A program made the position numbers and the translations under genes. DNA of 64,000 bases, from NCBI RefSeq assembly GCF_000020605.1, contig NC_012781.1:744001-808000 (forward strand). Direction: 5' to 3'. The notes beneath the pieces were generated by a model. That model did not search any database and was not told the DNA's origin. It worked only from the letters and a program-made list of their open reading frames with translations. This DNA comes from Agathobacter rectalis ATCC 33656 (GTDB lineage Bacteria; Bacillota; Clostridia; Lachnospirales; Lachnospiraceae). Position 1 is the stretch's first letter; every line of letters starts with the position of its first letter. Positions 1-8,639 of this stretch are shown one piece after another.

Positions 1-2
1 AA

Positions 3-239
3 TATCATGCAATTGTATATAGCCAATATCAAAACTATAGTAATGGTATTGCTTGCGATTCAATTTCATATGATGTTATTAAGAATGGTATTTTAGATAA
101 TGATTTTATAATAGGTTTTGGAATTAATTCTGACACAAGTGAAAAGGAGTATTATTGTGGCACAGAGAACTTAACAGAATCAGAATATAATGAATATTTA
201 GCAGAGTGCTCGGAAATATCTTGGATGGATTTACCATAA
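3..239 (+). CDS. C-terminal end of an unidentified protein, cut by window edge
   Basis: An open frame enters from the left edge and ends at TAA 237-239, giving about 78 residues ending SWMDLP. The visible part is rich in Asn, Tyr, Ser and acidic residues. It has no membrane segment or motif I recognise. The gene starts outside the window, so family and length cannot be judged. It lies just upstream of a large hairpin and the debris that follows. It may be the tail of a secreted, immunity-type or mobile-region protein, but nothing decides between these. Confidence 0.5.
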   Translation, partial: YHAIVYSQYQNYSNGIACDSISYDVIKNGILDNDFIIGFGINSDTSEKEYYCGTENLTESEYNEYLAECSEISWMDLP

Positions 240-340
240 AAGTATAGAACATAGTTACTATTAATGATTTGCATACTTATACCAAAGAGTAAATATTTTC
301 AAGTTTTGATAGCGAAGTATTATACAATAGATAAGTATTA

Positions 341-402
341 AAGAAAATATCCCCTACAATTGATCTCATATATTATGATGGCAAAAGTAGAGGATATTTT
401 TT
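341..402. terminator. Long-loop inverted repeat, possible terminator
   Basis: The arms at about 341-356 and 387-402 are complementary with one mismatch (left AAAATATCCCCTAC, right GTAGAGGATATTTT). The right arm runs into T residues. The loop is about 30 nt, longer than usual for an intrinsic terminator, so a remnant of a small repeat element is also possible. Nothing else is visible in 240-486 apart from a weak ribosome binding site before 487. Confidence 0.4.
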
Positions 403-486
403 CTATACACTACTAACATTTTTGATGTACGAAAAGAATACATATAAGCCTTTGATAAGAATGTCATAGGAAATGGGGAATCGAAC

Positions 487-669
487 ATGAATAACAATAT
501 GGAATATAAAGGATATTTAGGAAGTGTTGAATTTTCAGAAGAGGAAGCTGTTTTCTTCGGAAAAATAATGAATATACGTTCATTGATATCGTATGAGGGT
601 AAAAATGTAAAGGAACTTTCAGAACAATTTCGTGAAGCTGTAGATGAGTATTCATCAATATGTGAGTAA
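487..669 (+). pseudogene. Truncated HicB-family antitoxin N-terminus
   Basis: Sixty codons from ATG 487 to TAA 667-669. The protein begins MNNNMEYKGYLGSVEFSEEE and continues through VFFGKIMNIRSLISYEG, which is the N-terminal pattern of HicB-like antitoxins that partner HicA RNA-interferases. Family members are roughly 110 residues and normally carry a C-terminal DNA-binding helix region, missing here. No HicA-like frame is visible on either side. I therefore read it as a broken remnant rather than a working toxin-antitoxin unit. A short stand-alone HicB variant is the alternative. Confidence 0.6.
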
Positions 670-734
670 CAATGAAACTCTTTAGTAAAAGTGCAGAAAT
701 GATATATTTAAATGTAAAATAAGAAAAACTAAAG

Positions 735-1040
735 ATGACAAAACGATTGCCAGATGTTACAATCATTTCAAAGCATTATATTTCTATTTATATGGCACCA
801 CATTACAGATTTACATAGGTGCATATCACTTTGAAGAGGGCAGACCACTTCGCATTCATTCTACAAAGACATGGAAATTTTCAATGCTTTATGTTACCAA
901 TTAATAGCAGGAAAATGGATATGTCAGATGCAAATGACGCTGTAGGAGTAAATGTATTTGTGGGGAAGAAGCCTTTAGATAATGATATAGCTGCCTTTGT
1001 GATTGATATAATCCAATTATCTGCTCACATAACTGAATAG
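735..1040 (+). pseudogene. Unidentified small gene with in-frame TAG
   Basis: The frame starting at ATG 735 (or ATG 792) runs into a TAG at 816-818 and stays open from GTG 819 to TAG 1038-1040. The GTG at 819 has no convincing ribosome binding site, so the longer frame with an internal stop seems more natural than a GTG-started 73-residue protein. The C-terminal half contains a hydrophobic stretch (IAAFVIDIIQL). I do not recognise the family. Its stop is 10 nt before the Rpn-type pseudogene start, as in an operon. Confidence 0.35.
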
Positions 1041-1050
1041 GAGGAGAAAA

Positions 1051-2001
1051 TTGGGTACAAAAGACTCAAAAGCAAAAGAGTATTTTGCAGACAATGAGCG
1101 GTTTGCAGATCTTTGCAACTATGTATTGTATGGTGGCAGGTGTGTTATCAAAGCTGAAAATCTCGAGGAGAGAGATACTACGGAGGTACTGACAGCATTA
1201 GGACTCAGTCTTAATATGATATCAGTGCAAAAGTGGAGAGATATTTTTAAAAATATCCATGTTAAATATATGGGAAAGACATATATCTTTCTTGTGGGGA
1301 TGGAAAATCAATCAGATATTCATTATGCTATGCCTGTCAAAAACATGATCTATGATGCACTTGCGTATGGCAAACAAGTAAGAGAAGTAGCGAAGAAACA
1401 TCGTCGTGAGCATGATACCGAAACACCAGATGAATTTCTTTCCGGATTTACCGCAAATGACAGGTTGATACCGGTAATTACCATTACTGTTTAGTTATGT
1501 GTAAAAGAATGGAATGGACCTAGAAAATTGACTGATATGCTTGAAGACATTGATGAAGAATTATTACTATTCATTTCGGATTACAAGATTAATTTACTGG
1601 AGCCTAAGAGCATAATGGATTTCACAAAATTCAGGACACAGCTTAAACAGCTATTTGAGGTATTGCAGAATGCCTCGGATAAGAATAAGTTACAGGCTGT
1701 TTTATAGGAAGATGAACAATTTAAGAATATGGACAGAGAAACTGTAGAGGCAATAAATTTATTTGCAGGTATGAATATACAAACCGATGGCAAGGAAGAG
1801 GTGATTGATATGTGTAAAGCATGGGAAGAACAGAGAGAAGAAGGTATTGAGCAGGGCATTGAACAGGGAAGAAAAACCGAAGTTTTTGACTCGGTGCAGT
1901 GTGGAGACTATAGTACTGCAAGAGGTGCACAGAAATTAAATCTGTCTATTGATGAATTTAAGAAACAGATGATGGCAGCGGGATTTTCAATACCGCAATA
2001 A
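1051..2001 (+). pseudogene. Rpn-family recombination-promoting nuclease, interrupted by two in-frame TAG codons
   Basis: The TTG start at 1051 has a strong AGGAGGAGAAA site just upstream. The frame reads through 316 codons with TAG at 1492-1494 and 1705-1707, then ends at TAA 1999-2001. The N-terminus (YFADNERFADLCNYVLYGG), the central GMENQSDIHYAMPVKNM motif and the C-terminal EQGIEQGRK coiled region are typical of Rpn/PD-(D/E)XK 'putative transposase' proteins of Firmicutes. These act as DNA nucleases and promote recA-independent recombination. Both stops fall in the same frame with homologous-looking sequence between and after them, so this is decay by substitution, not frameshift. Confidence 0.75.
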
Positions 2002-2006
2002 AACAC

Positions 2007-2036
2007 GGTCCGGCAATTATGCCGGACCATTTTGTT
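2007..2036 (+). terminator. Intrinsic terminator after the Rpn-type pseudogene
   Basis: A perfect 9-bp stem (GGTCCGGCA / TGCCGGACC) with a short loop is followed by ATTTTGTT. It lies 5 nt after the stop codon. Confidence 0.65.
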
Positions 2037-2157
2037 ACATTGAGTATCGATAATATCAATAATTGATCCGGAGAATAGATTTTGATTATAATCCGATATA
2101 TAGTCGCATATTATATATTTACCCCAACATTTACGAAAATTTCAGCACTTTTTACTG

Positions 2158-2186
2158 TTGTAGGTACTTTTGGTTTATGATAGAAT
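2158..2186 (+). promoter_or_regulatory. Sigma-A promoter of glmS
   Basis: TTGTAG at 2158-2163 and TAGAAT at 2181-2186 are separated by 17 nt. They lie about 45 nt upstream of the ribozyme core and fit as the transcription start for the glmS leader. Confidence 0.55.
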
Positions 2187-2236
2187 AACAAAGTCCAAGA
2201 AAAGGAGCAATTGGATTTTGAAAAGTTAAAAACTTT

Positions 2237-2395
2237 AGCGCCATGCACCGGCAGGAACGGGAAATTGTGTCGGTTAACGAGGTTTCAGGTTATCGAAAAT
2301 TCGGCGGATGCCTGGACGCATATATGGATGCGCATCTCAAGCCAAATATGATGGAGACATCAAAACAAAGCGAGAGAACCATAAAAATCAAGTAG
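2237..2395 (+). promoter_or_regulatory. glmS ribozyme (glucosamine-6-phosphate-activated)
   Basis: The leader upstream of glmS contains the hallmark glmS ribozyme blocks in order. These are AGCGCC at 2237-2242 (expected self-cleavage between A2237 and G2238), GGTTAACGAGG at 2272-2282, GGTTATCGAAA near 2288-2298, and TCGGCGGATGCC near 2301-2312. They are followed by a P3 hairpin around 2314-2333 and a P4-type tail ending near 2395. In this class, glucosamine-6-phosphate acts as a cofactor for self-cleavage. The cleaved mRNA is then degraded, giving feedback control of glmS. Confidence 0.92.
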
Positions 2396-2463
2396 CTGTT
2401 CAGTACAGAACAGTTACATATTTGTACATTTAAAATTATATATCGAAAAGGAGATCTAACACT

Positions 2464-4278
2464 ATGTGTGGAATTATAGGATTTACAGGCCGTTTAGAGG
2501 CACAGAAGATTTTGACTGAAGGACTCGCAGCGTTAGAGTATCGTGGATACGACAGTGCAGGTATTGCCTATTTCAAGGATACTGGCAAGATTTCTATTCG
2601 CAAAACCGTCGGAAAGGTTAAGGATCTTCTCGCTATCTGCGATGATGAGAACAATTCAACCTGTGGAATCGGACATACAAGATGGGCAACACACGGCGGA
2701 GTTACCAATGCCAATGCTCATCCTCACAAGGTTGGAAATGTCGCACTCATCCACAATGGTATCATTGAGAACTACCACGAGATTGTAAACAAGTATGATC
2801 TTGCAGACTCTCTTATATCTGAGACAGATACAGAGGTAGCAGCGGCTCTTATCAACAAGCTCTATGACGGAGATCCAAAGGCTACTATTAAGAAGGTAGT
2901 AGCAGAGCTTCAGGGTTCATTTGCGTTCTGTATCATGTTCAAGGATCAGCCGGGAAAGATTTTTGCTGTCAGAAATGTAAGCCCGATGGTTGCAACATAT
3001 TGCGATGACGGGGCATTTATTGCATCAGATCTTACAGCGTTTATTAAATATTCGAAGCGCTATTTTATACTTCCGGAGTACACTATCATGACAATGACTG
3101 CTGATGGAATCGAAATGGAGGATTTAGAGGGTAAGAAAGTTGAGCCGGATTATCTTGAGGTAAACTGGGATGTAACGGCAGCTCAGAAGGATGGATATCC
3201 GCATTTCATGATCAAGGAAATTCATGAGCAGCCGACAGCTATCACAAGGACTATCACTCCAAGAATCAAGGATTCACTTCCTTGCTTTGAGGATGATAAT
3301 ATTCCTGATTCGTTCTTCGAGGATATAAGCGACATAACAGTTGTAGCCTGTGGTACAGCTATGTATGCAGGAATGGTCGGAAAAGCTCTTTTAAAGAACA
3401 AGTTTGGTATTCCTGTTTCTGTTGAGATTGCATCAGAGTTCAGATATGAGCAGCCTGTTCTCACAGACAGGTCAATGGTTATTTTTGTGTCACAGTCAGG
3501 TGAGACAATTGATACCTTAGAGGCACTTCGTCTGGCTAATAAATATACTAAAAAGACGCTTTCTATCGTAAATGTAAAGGGTTCAACAATAGCCCGTGAG
3601 AGCAACTATGTACTTTATACACACGCAGGTCCTGAGATTGCCGTGGCAAGTACCAAGGCATACACAGTTCAGGTGGCAAGCTTTTACCTGATTGGATGCA
3701 AGATTGGTCTTGTATCCGGCCGTATGACCAAGGAAGAGGCAAAGACATTTATTGAGAATCTGCAGGAGGTTCCAAATCTCATTGAGTCAGTTATCACACA
3801 GGCACCTGAGATTGAACAGCTTACGAAGAGAATGACAAATGCTACAAATGCGTTTTACATAGGCCGAGGACTTGATTATGCATTAAGCATGGAGGGCGCA
3901 CTCAAGCTCAAAGAGATTTCATATATTCATGCTGAGGCTTATGCAGCAGGAGAGTTAAAGCACGGTACAATCGCGCTCATCAGCGAGGGTGTTCCGGTTA
4001 TCGCAGTTGCTACACAGAGCCATGTATACAGCAAGGTCATCTCAAATATCCGCGAGGTAAAGGCGAGAGGCGCATACGTTATCCTTCTTAGCAAGGACAA
4101 GGATATTACAGATAAGTCAATCTGTGATGTGCATATCTCACTCCCACAGGCACCGGATGAGTTTGTGATTTTCGAGTCAGTTATAATCTGTCAGCTTATC
4201 GCTTACTACACATCAACAGGAAAGGGCTTAAACCCTGACCAGCCACGTAACCTTGCAAAATCAGTTACAGTAGAATAA
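2464..4278 (+). CDS. glmS: Glutamine-fructose-6-phosphate aminotransferase (isomerizing)
   Basis: Makes glucosamine-6-phosphate from fructose-6-phosphate and glutamine, the first step of UDP-GlcNAc and cell-wall synthesis. The protein is 604 residues, normal for the family. It begins MCGIIGFTG, so Cys2 becomes the N-terminal glutaminase nucleophile after Met removal. The class II amidotransferase domain covers about residues 2-240 (RWATHG near 74-79). Two sugar-isomerase (SIS) domains follow at about 285-425 and 455-595, with SQSGET near 344 and EGALKLKEISY near 476. The C-terminus LAKSVTVE is the conserved ending. ATG 2464 follows AAAGGAG. It is controlled by the glmS ribozyme in its leader and closed by a strong terminator. 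Confidence 0.97.
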   Translation: MCGIIGFTGRLEAQKILTEGLAALEYRGYDSAGIAYFKDTGKISIRKTVGKVKDLLAICDDENNSTCGIGHTRWATHGGVTNANAHPHKVGNVALIHNGIIENYHEIVNKYDLADSLISETDTEVAAALINKLYDGDPKATIKKVVAELQGSFAFCIMFKDQPGKIFAVRNVSPMVATYCDDGAFIASDLTAFIKYSKRYFILPEYTIMTMTADGIEMEDLEGKKVEPDYLEVNWDVTAAQKDGYPHFMIKEIHEQPTAITRTITPRIKDSLPCFEDDNIPDSFFEDISDITVVACGTAMYAGMVGKALLKNKFGIPVSVEIASEFRYEQPVLTDRSMVIFVSQSGETIDTLEALRLANKYTKKTLSIVNVKGSTIARESNYVLYTHAGPEIAVASTKAYTVQVASFYLIGCKIGLVSGRMTKEEAKTFIENLQEVPNLIESVITQAPEIEQLTKRMTNATNAFYIGRGLDYALSMEGALKLKEISYIHAEAYAAGELKHGTIALISEGVPVIAVATQSHVYSKVISNIREVKARGAYVILLSKDKDITDKSICDVHISLPQAPDEFVIFESVIICQLIAYYTSTGKGLNPDQPRNLAKSVTVE

Positions 4279-4285
4279 ATAATTT

Positions 4286-4319
4286 CCCCGGACATTTATA
4301 CGATGTCCGGGGATTTTTT
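4286..4319 (+). terminator. Intrinsic terminator of glmS
   Basis: A 10-bp GC-rich stem (CCCCGGACAT / ATGTCCGGGG) with a 7-nt loop is followed by ATTTTTTC. Confidence 0.92.
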
Positions 4320-4431
4320 CATGCTTGTGCGATACAATGCAGCATATGTAAGACATCGATGTATATGTCGGTGATTTGCACGGCAATAACACATTTTGTT
4401 AAAAAATTGTTAAAAAAATAACAAAAACTGC

Positions 4432-4460
4432 TTTACACACTTCTTGCACGGTGGTATGAT
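4432..4460 (+). promoter_or_regulatory. Sigma-A promoter of the ECF S-component gene
   Basis: TTTACA at 4432-4437 and TATGAT at 4455-4460 with a 17-nt spacer. A transcript starting near 4467 would carry a leader of about 130 nt. Confidence 0.65.
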
Positions 4461-4465
4461 ACATA

Positions 4466-4582
4466 AATGCGGGTTACTCATACGAGAATCCAGCAGCCAT
4501 ACAATTTTCATGTGCGCTCTTATGCCGTGTGACAGAATCACAGCATAACAGAATTAGGACGAGACCCATACGGGCTTTTACC
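4466..4582 (+). promoter_or_regulatory. Structured 5' leader of unknown type
   Basis: Three hairpins can be drawn between the promoter and the ribosome binding site. The first, at 4471-4491, has arms GGGTTaCTC and GAGAATCC and an ATAC loop. The second, at 4521-4547, has arms TATGC-cg-TGTGA and TCACA-GCATA. The third is a shorter AGaCCC/GGGCT hairpin, again with an ATAC loop, just before the AAAAGGAGG site. I do not recognise a known riboswitch class; it lacks the THF, TPP or cobalamin signatures. Its place before a vitamin transporter gene makes a regulatory role plausible, but this is inference. Confidence 0.4.
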
Positions 4583-4598
4583 AAAAGGAGGAAAAACA

Positions 4599-5417
4599 AT
4601 GCGCAATTCAAAAACAAACGAACTTGTACTGACAGGTTTATTCACAGCCATTATCATTATCATGGCATTCACACCACTCGGATATATTCCGCTCGTAGTT
4701 ATCAACGCTACGATTATTCACATTCCGGTAATCCTTGGTTCACTTTTCTGCGGACCTAAAAAGGGAGCATTCCTTGGATTTGTATTCGGATTTACCAGTT
4801 GTCTAAAGGCAACTATAGTCGGAGGAACTCTTTCATCCTTTGTATTTTCGCCGGTGCTTGCCGCATCCCTGGTCGGAACCTCAGGTATATTTAAGAGCTT
4901 ATTCATAGCATTTGTTCCAAGAATTTTAGTAGGTGTTATACCTTATTTTGTATATATAGGCATCAAAAAGGTGCTTGCGTCAGAGAAGAAAAATCTCTGG
5001 GGCACAGTTTTAAATGTGCTCATGTCAGTATTCCTTGCATTCGGAGTATATGCATTCCTCGGCAAGATGTCAGAGTCACTTTCACAGGCAGCCGCATTAG
5101 GAATCGGTATAGCAGTCGGAGCTGTAGTATTTATAGTAGTTGAGGCTGTATTTATCAGAAAGAGCACACAGGTTATTCCGTTTGTATATGCAGGTGTAGC
5201 CGGTGCCATGACAAATACACTGCTTGTAATGGGCTCAATCTTCGTGCTTTACAAGGATGCTTATGCAGATGCAATCGGTGTGGCAGGAAACGCGGTGCTG
5301 GGCGTTATCACCGGAGTCATCAGTTTTAACGGAGTCATTGAGGCAATAGTTGCCGCAATCATCGTATACCTTGTTGGATTGGTTTTGAACACAATCAAAC
5401 CCATTGCAGCAAAATAA
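4599..5417 (+). CDS. ECF transporter S component, probably pantothenate-specific (PanT-like)
   Basis: A 272-residue hydrophobic protein with about six membrane segments and the S-component pattern of ECF vitamin importers. It has a short charged N-terminus (MRNSKTNELVLTGLF), IHIPVILGSLFCGPKKGAFLGFVFGFTS near 45-73, and a basic ending. S components bind the vitamin and dock on a shared EcfAAT module encoded elsewhere. The AAAAGGAGGAAAAAC site supports ATG 4599. The coaBC gene two genes downstream (pantothenate to coenzyme A) suggests pantothenate as the substrate. Folate or another cofactor remains possible because S-component specificity cannot be read reliably by eye. Confidence 0.75.
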   Translation: MRNSKTNELVLTGLFTAIIIIMAFTPLGYIPLVVINATIIHIPVILGSLFCGPKKGAFLGFVFGFTSCLKATIVGGTLSSFVFSPVLAASLVGTSGIFKSLFIAFVPRILVGVIPYFVYIGIKKVLASEKKNLWGTVLNVLMSVFLAFGVYAFLGKMSESLSQAAALGIGIAVGAVVFIVVEAVFIRKSTQVIPFVYAGVAGAMTNTLLVMGSIFVLYKDAYADAIGVAGNAVLGVITGVISFNGVIEAIVAAIIVYLVGLVLNTIKPIAAK

Positions 5418-5456
5418 ATTCAGATAGATTTAAAATAAATGTGAAATTGTATGTAC

Positions 5457-5484
5457 GGCGGACTGATAAGGTCCGCCTGTTTTA
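5457..5484 (+). terminator. Intrinsic terminator after the S-component gene
   Basis: A 7-bp stem GGCGGAC / GTCCGCC with a 7-nt loop, followed by TGTTTTAT. Confidence 0.85.
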
Positions 5485-5553
5485 TAAGCAGTTGGACTAG
5501 GAACGGTAAAAAGCATTTGAGTTAAAAGAAAGGCATGATACAAGGTGAAACAT

Positions 5554-6519
5554 ATGCATGAAATAGACATAATGGATATCGGCGGCTTCAAAATAGGCCA
5601 AGCCGAGGACACTAAGGGCTTGACCGGCTGTACGGTATTTCTTTTTGATAAACAGTCACCGGCGGGAGTTGACATAAGGGGAGGCGGACCGGCTTCGCGG
5701 GAGACACCACTTTTAAATCCTGTGGCAGATGCAAAGGGTATCCATGCTCTTGTACTGTCAGGCGGCTCTGCCTTTGGTCTGGATGCAGCGGGAGGCGTGA
5801 TGAAGTATCTCGAGGAGCGTGATATAGGCTTTGATGTGGGAGTCACAAAGGTGCCTCTTGTGGTGCAGTCGTGTATTTTTGACCTGGTAATAGGTGATAA
5901 AAATGCAAGGCCTGATGGCAAAATGGCATACAAGGCTTGTGAGAACGCTTCTTATGATACCTTTTTACAGGGAAATTATGGAGCCGGAATGGGCGCAACA
6001 GTCGGCAAATATATGGGGCGTGAGCGTAGCATGAAGAGCGGAATAGGAGCCTATGCAGTACAGCTTGGAGAACTAAAGGTTGGAGCAGTGGTGACACTGA
6101 ACGCACTTGGTGACATATATGATATAGATACAGATAAGAAAATTGCCGGAGCACTGGATGAAAATGGGCTGCTTTTTGATGACGAGACAGCGTATTTTGA
6201 GGCAGCGGCGAAGATTCAGAATATGTTTACAGGAAACACCACAATTGGTACAATAATAACAAATGCAAAGCTTGACAAGACCGCACTCAACAAGGTGGCA
6301 TCCATGGCTCACAATGGCTATGGCAGAGCAATCAGACCCGTGCACACGATGGCAGACGGAGATTCAATCTATGCTGTATCAGTGGGCAGTGTGCCTGCAG
6401 ATATCAATCTGGTGGGGCCAATGAGTGCCTATGTCATGGCAAAGGCCATTGCCAATGCAGCTAGAAGTGCAAAGTCTGTGGATGGCTACAAAGCATTTTG
6501 CGATGTAAACAAAAAATGA
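5554..6519 (+). CDS. P1-family (S58, DmpA/NylC-like) N-terminal-nucleophile peptidase
   Basis: A cytosolic hydrolase of the family that includes D-aminopeptidase DmpA, beta-peptidyl aminopeptidases and nylon-oligomer hydrolase. These enzymes mature by cutting themselves before a Ser/Thr that becomes the nucleophile. Visible family marks are DIRGGGPASRET near residue 42, LSGGSAFGLDAAGGVMKYLE near 67, GNYGAGMGATVGK near 140 and GNTTIGTIITNA near 228, where the first or second Thr is the likely nucleophile. ATG 5554 follows AAGGTGA and is preferred over GTG 5545. The protein is about 321 residues. Its substrate is unknown. It sits just before coaBC, 38 nt away, and may share its transcript. Confidence 0.85.
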   Translation: MHEIDIMDIGGFKIGQAEDTKGLTGCTVFLFDKQSPAGVDIRGGGPASRETPLLNPVADAKGIHALVLSGGSAFGLDAAGGVMKYLEERDIGFDVGVTKVPLVVQSCIFDLVIGDKNARPDGKMAYKACENASYDTFLQGNYGAGMGATVGKYMGRERSMKSGIGAYAVQLGELKVGAVVTLNALGDIYDIDTDKKIAGALDENGLLFDDETAYFEAAAKIQNMFTGNTTIGTIITNAKLDKTALNKVASMAHNGYGRAIRPVHTMADGDSIYAVSVGSVPADINLVGPMSAYVMAKAIANAARSAKSVDGYKAFCDVNKK

Positions 6520-6557
6520 CTGCAGAATAATAATAGTTTTATACAGAGGTGAAAATC

Positions 6558-7751
6558 ATGTTAAAAGGAAAAACAGTAGTTTTGGGAGTGACAGGAAGTA
6601 TAGCGGCATACAAGATAGCAAACCTTGCGAGTATGCTTGTAAAACAGCACGCCGATGTCAACGTCATAATGACACACAATGCAACAAATTTTATAAATCC
6701 AATCACATTTGAAACTCTCACAGGCAACAAGTGCCTCGTGGACACATTTGACAGAAACTTTGAATTCAATGTAGAGCATGTGGCGCTCGCAAAGAGAGCA
6801 GACATCTTTATGGTGGCACCTGCATCAGCCAATGTGATAGGCAAGATGGCAAACGGAATCGCAGACGATATGCTTACCACCACAATACTTGCAGCCAAAT
6901 GTCCTAAGCTTGTTTCTCCTGCCATGAACACCAATATGTACGAGAACAGGATTGTGCAGGACAATATCAAAAAGCTCGAACACTACGGCTTTGAGATGAT
7001 AAAGCCGGCTGAAGGATATCTTGCATGCGGAGACACAGGTGCAGGAAAAATGCCGGAGCCACAGACACTTTTCAACTACATAATGAGGACAATAGCCTGT
7101 GAAAAGGACCTGGCAGGCAAGAATGTACTCATCACAGCCGGAGCGACGCAGGAAAAAATAGACCCAGTACGTTTTATCACCAATCACTCAACAGGCAAGA
7201 TGGGGCGTGCCATAGCAGAAAACTGTATGCTCCGCGGTGCGCATGTTACACTGGTCAACGCTTCGGTATCTGTTGAGCCACCTATGTTTGTAGATGTGGT
7301 AAATGTGACATCGGCCGCAGACATGGCAGACGTGGTGAAATCAAAGGCTGCTGAACAGGATATTATCATCATGACCGCAGCAGTAGCGGATTTTTGCCCA
7401 TCACATCCGGCTGATGAGAAAATAAAGAAAAATGACAGCTCATATGAGTCTGTAATTGAGCTTGAGCGCACAGAGGACATACTTTCATACCTCGGAGCAC
7501 ACAAGGCTAAGGGACAGCTCATATGCGGTTTTTCTATGGAAACCCAGAATATGCTTGAAAACTCGAAAGCAAAGCTTGCAAAGAAAAATGCAGATATGAT
7601 AGTGGCAAACAACCTCAAGGTAGCAGGTGCAGGCTTTGGAACAGATACCAATGTGGTCACACTCATCACGGCTGACGACTGCACAGAGCTTGAAATCATG
7701 GACAAGAGCTGCGTTGCAGCTAGGATTATGGACCGGTTGCTGCAGATGTAG
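6558..7751 (+). CDS. coaBC: Bifunctional phosphopantothenoylcysteine decarboxylase / phosphopantothenate-cysteine ligase
   Basis: Carries out two consecutive steps of coenzyme A synthesis: ligation of cysteine to 4'-phosphopantothenate (CoaB) and FMN-dependent decarboxylation to phosphopantetheine (CoaC). The N-terminal flavoprotein half shows GVTGSIAAYK at 8-17, APASANVIGKMANGIADD near 92, PAMNTNMYEN near 122 and ACGDTGAGKM with the catalytic Cys near 155. The CoaB half starts near residue 180 with VLITAGATQEKIDPVRFI and NHSTGKMG. The length of 397 is normal. ATG 6558 after AGAGGTGA is preferred over GTG 6549. It ends six bases before the convergent DUF975 gene. Confidence 0.96.
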   Translation: MLKGKTVVLGVTGSIAAYKIANLASMLVKQHADVNVIMTHNATNFINPITFETLTGNKCLVDTFDRNFEFNVEHVALAKRADIFMVAPASANVIGKMANGIADDMLTTTILAAKCPKLVSPAMNTNMYENRIVQDNIKKLEHYGFEMIKPAEGYLACGDTGAGKMPEPQTLFNYIMRTIACEKDLAGKNVLITAGATQEKIDPVRFITNHSTGKMGRAIAENCMLRGAHVTLVNASVSVEPPMFVDVVNVTSAADMADVVKSKAAEQDIIIMTAAVADFCPSHPADEKIKKNDSSYESVIELERTEDILSYLGAHKAKGQLICGFSMETQNMLENSKAKLAKKNADMIVANNLKVAGAGFGTDTNVVTLITADDCTELEIMDKSCVAARIMDRLLQM

Positions 7752-7756
7752 AATTA

Positions 7757-8491
7757 CTACACCATGCAGTCCACAGCCGGCAGCTCCCCGGTCACATCGA
7801 GGAAGAGATTTGTAAAGGTCTGCTCATAGTAAGGCTCCACCCAGAGCAGGCCGATGCCGAGCGACAACACGCAAAGCACAAGCATACCGATGAAGCTTAC
7901 GTTAATGTAGATGACTCTGAGTATGTTGCCGCGAATCAGCTTTATGGCATGAGTCAGACATGCAAATACTGATAAATCATCGCGAGAGAGTACCAGATAC
8001 AGGTAAAACGGAAACAGAACCAGTACAATAAAGCTGAGCACGGCACTTGCAGCATATAAAGCGATAGCAATTCCCATAGTGTCGCCGCTTAGCTTGAAAA
8101 AGTTTCTGGCTACAAGGAAAGGCGCCTTTGCAATCATAGAGATGGCATAATATATGATGTATGCTCCAAAATATCTGTTGGAGTGATTCATAAAGCAGTA
8201 GAATACATCGCTGATACGGCACTCTTTCTTTCTTGCCATATTAAGGTGGAAACGTATGAGTCCCATCTGCAGCACGCCGACCACGATAGATAAAAGCACC
8301 TCGGCAATGTAGTAGATAACGGTCTGAACCTTTGTGGCATATACATTTCCGAGCAGGTAGGTAAACGGCAGGTCACTAAACAGATTTATGAGTGTGACAG
8401 TGAGAAAAACGCTCATGCTAAGTCTGTATCTTCCGTTCAGGTTCTCTCTTGATATTCTTTTTAATTCTTTGGATTTCTTTTTTGGGTTCAT
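7757..8491 (-). CDS. DUF975-family integral membrane protein
   Basis: A 244-residue protein with a basic, soluble start (NPKKKSKELKRISREN) and about five or six hydrophobic helices. The ISRENLNGRY-type N-terminus and the membrane organisation match DUF975 proteins common in Firmicutes, whose function is unknown. The start is supported by an AGGAGAAATATA-type site read on the minus strand. It is convergent with coaBC (5-nt gap) and divergent from the DUF2752 gene across a 148-nt shared intergenic region. No catalytic motif is visible. Confidence 0.75.
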   Translation of the reverse strand: MNPKKKSKELKRISRENLNGRYRLSMSVFLTVTLINLFSDLPFTYLLGNVYATKVQTVIYYIAEVLLSIVVGVLQMGLIRFHLNMARKKECRISDVFYCFMNHSNRYFGAYIIYYAISMIAKAPFLVARNFFKLSGDTMGIAIALYAASAVLSFIVLVLFPFYLYLVLSRDDLSVFACLTHAIKLIRGNILRVIYINVSFIGMLVLCVLSLGIGLLWVEPYYEQTFTNLFLDVTGELPAVDCMV

Positions 8492-8563
8492 TATATTTCT
8501 CCTGAAATAATAGTTTTGAATTAATGATTAAGTTAGGCTTAAATTAATGTTTAAATTAATGCT

Positions 8564-8593
8564 TTGACAATTGTCAGATATATAGCATATACT
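8564..8593 (+). promoter_or_regulatory. Promoter of the DUF2752 gene with an overlapping palindrome
   Basis: TTGACA at 8564-8569 and TATACT at 8588-8593, 18 nt apart. A perfect 12-bp palindrome TGACAATTGTCA at 8565-8576 overlaps the -35 box and could be an operator. The regulator is unknown. Confidence 0.5.
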
Positions 8594-8639
8594 TGTATTC
8601 ATATGGTTACACAAAATCACAGGAAGGATCACATATATC

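Noticed and set aside
1051..2001. TAG read as an amino acid (stop-codon recoding) in this organism
   Set aside because: TAG ends ordinary genes in the window, for example coaBC and rimI, so general reassignment is not tenable; gene decay explains the Rpn-type case.
2237..2395. The glmS ribozyme considered as a novel finding
   Set aside because: It is a textbook element at its textbook place, so it is listed as a feature only.
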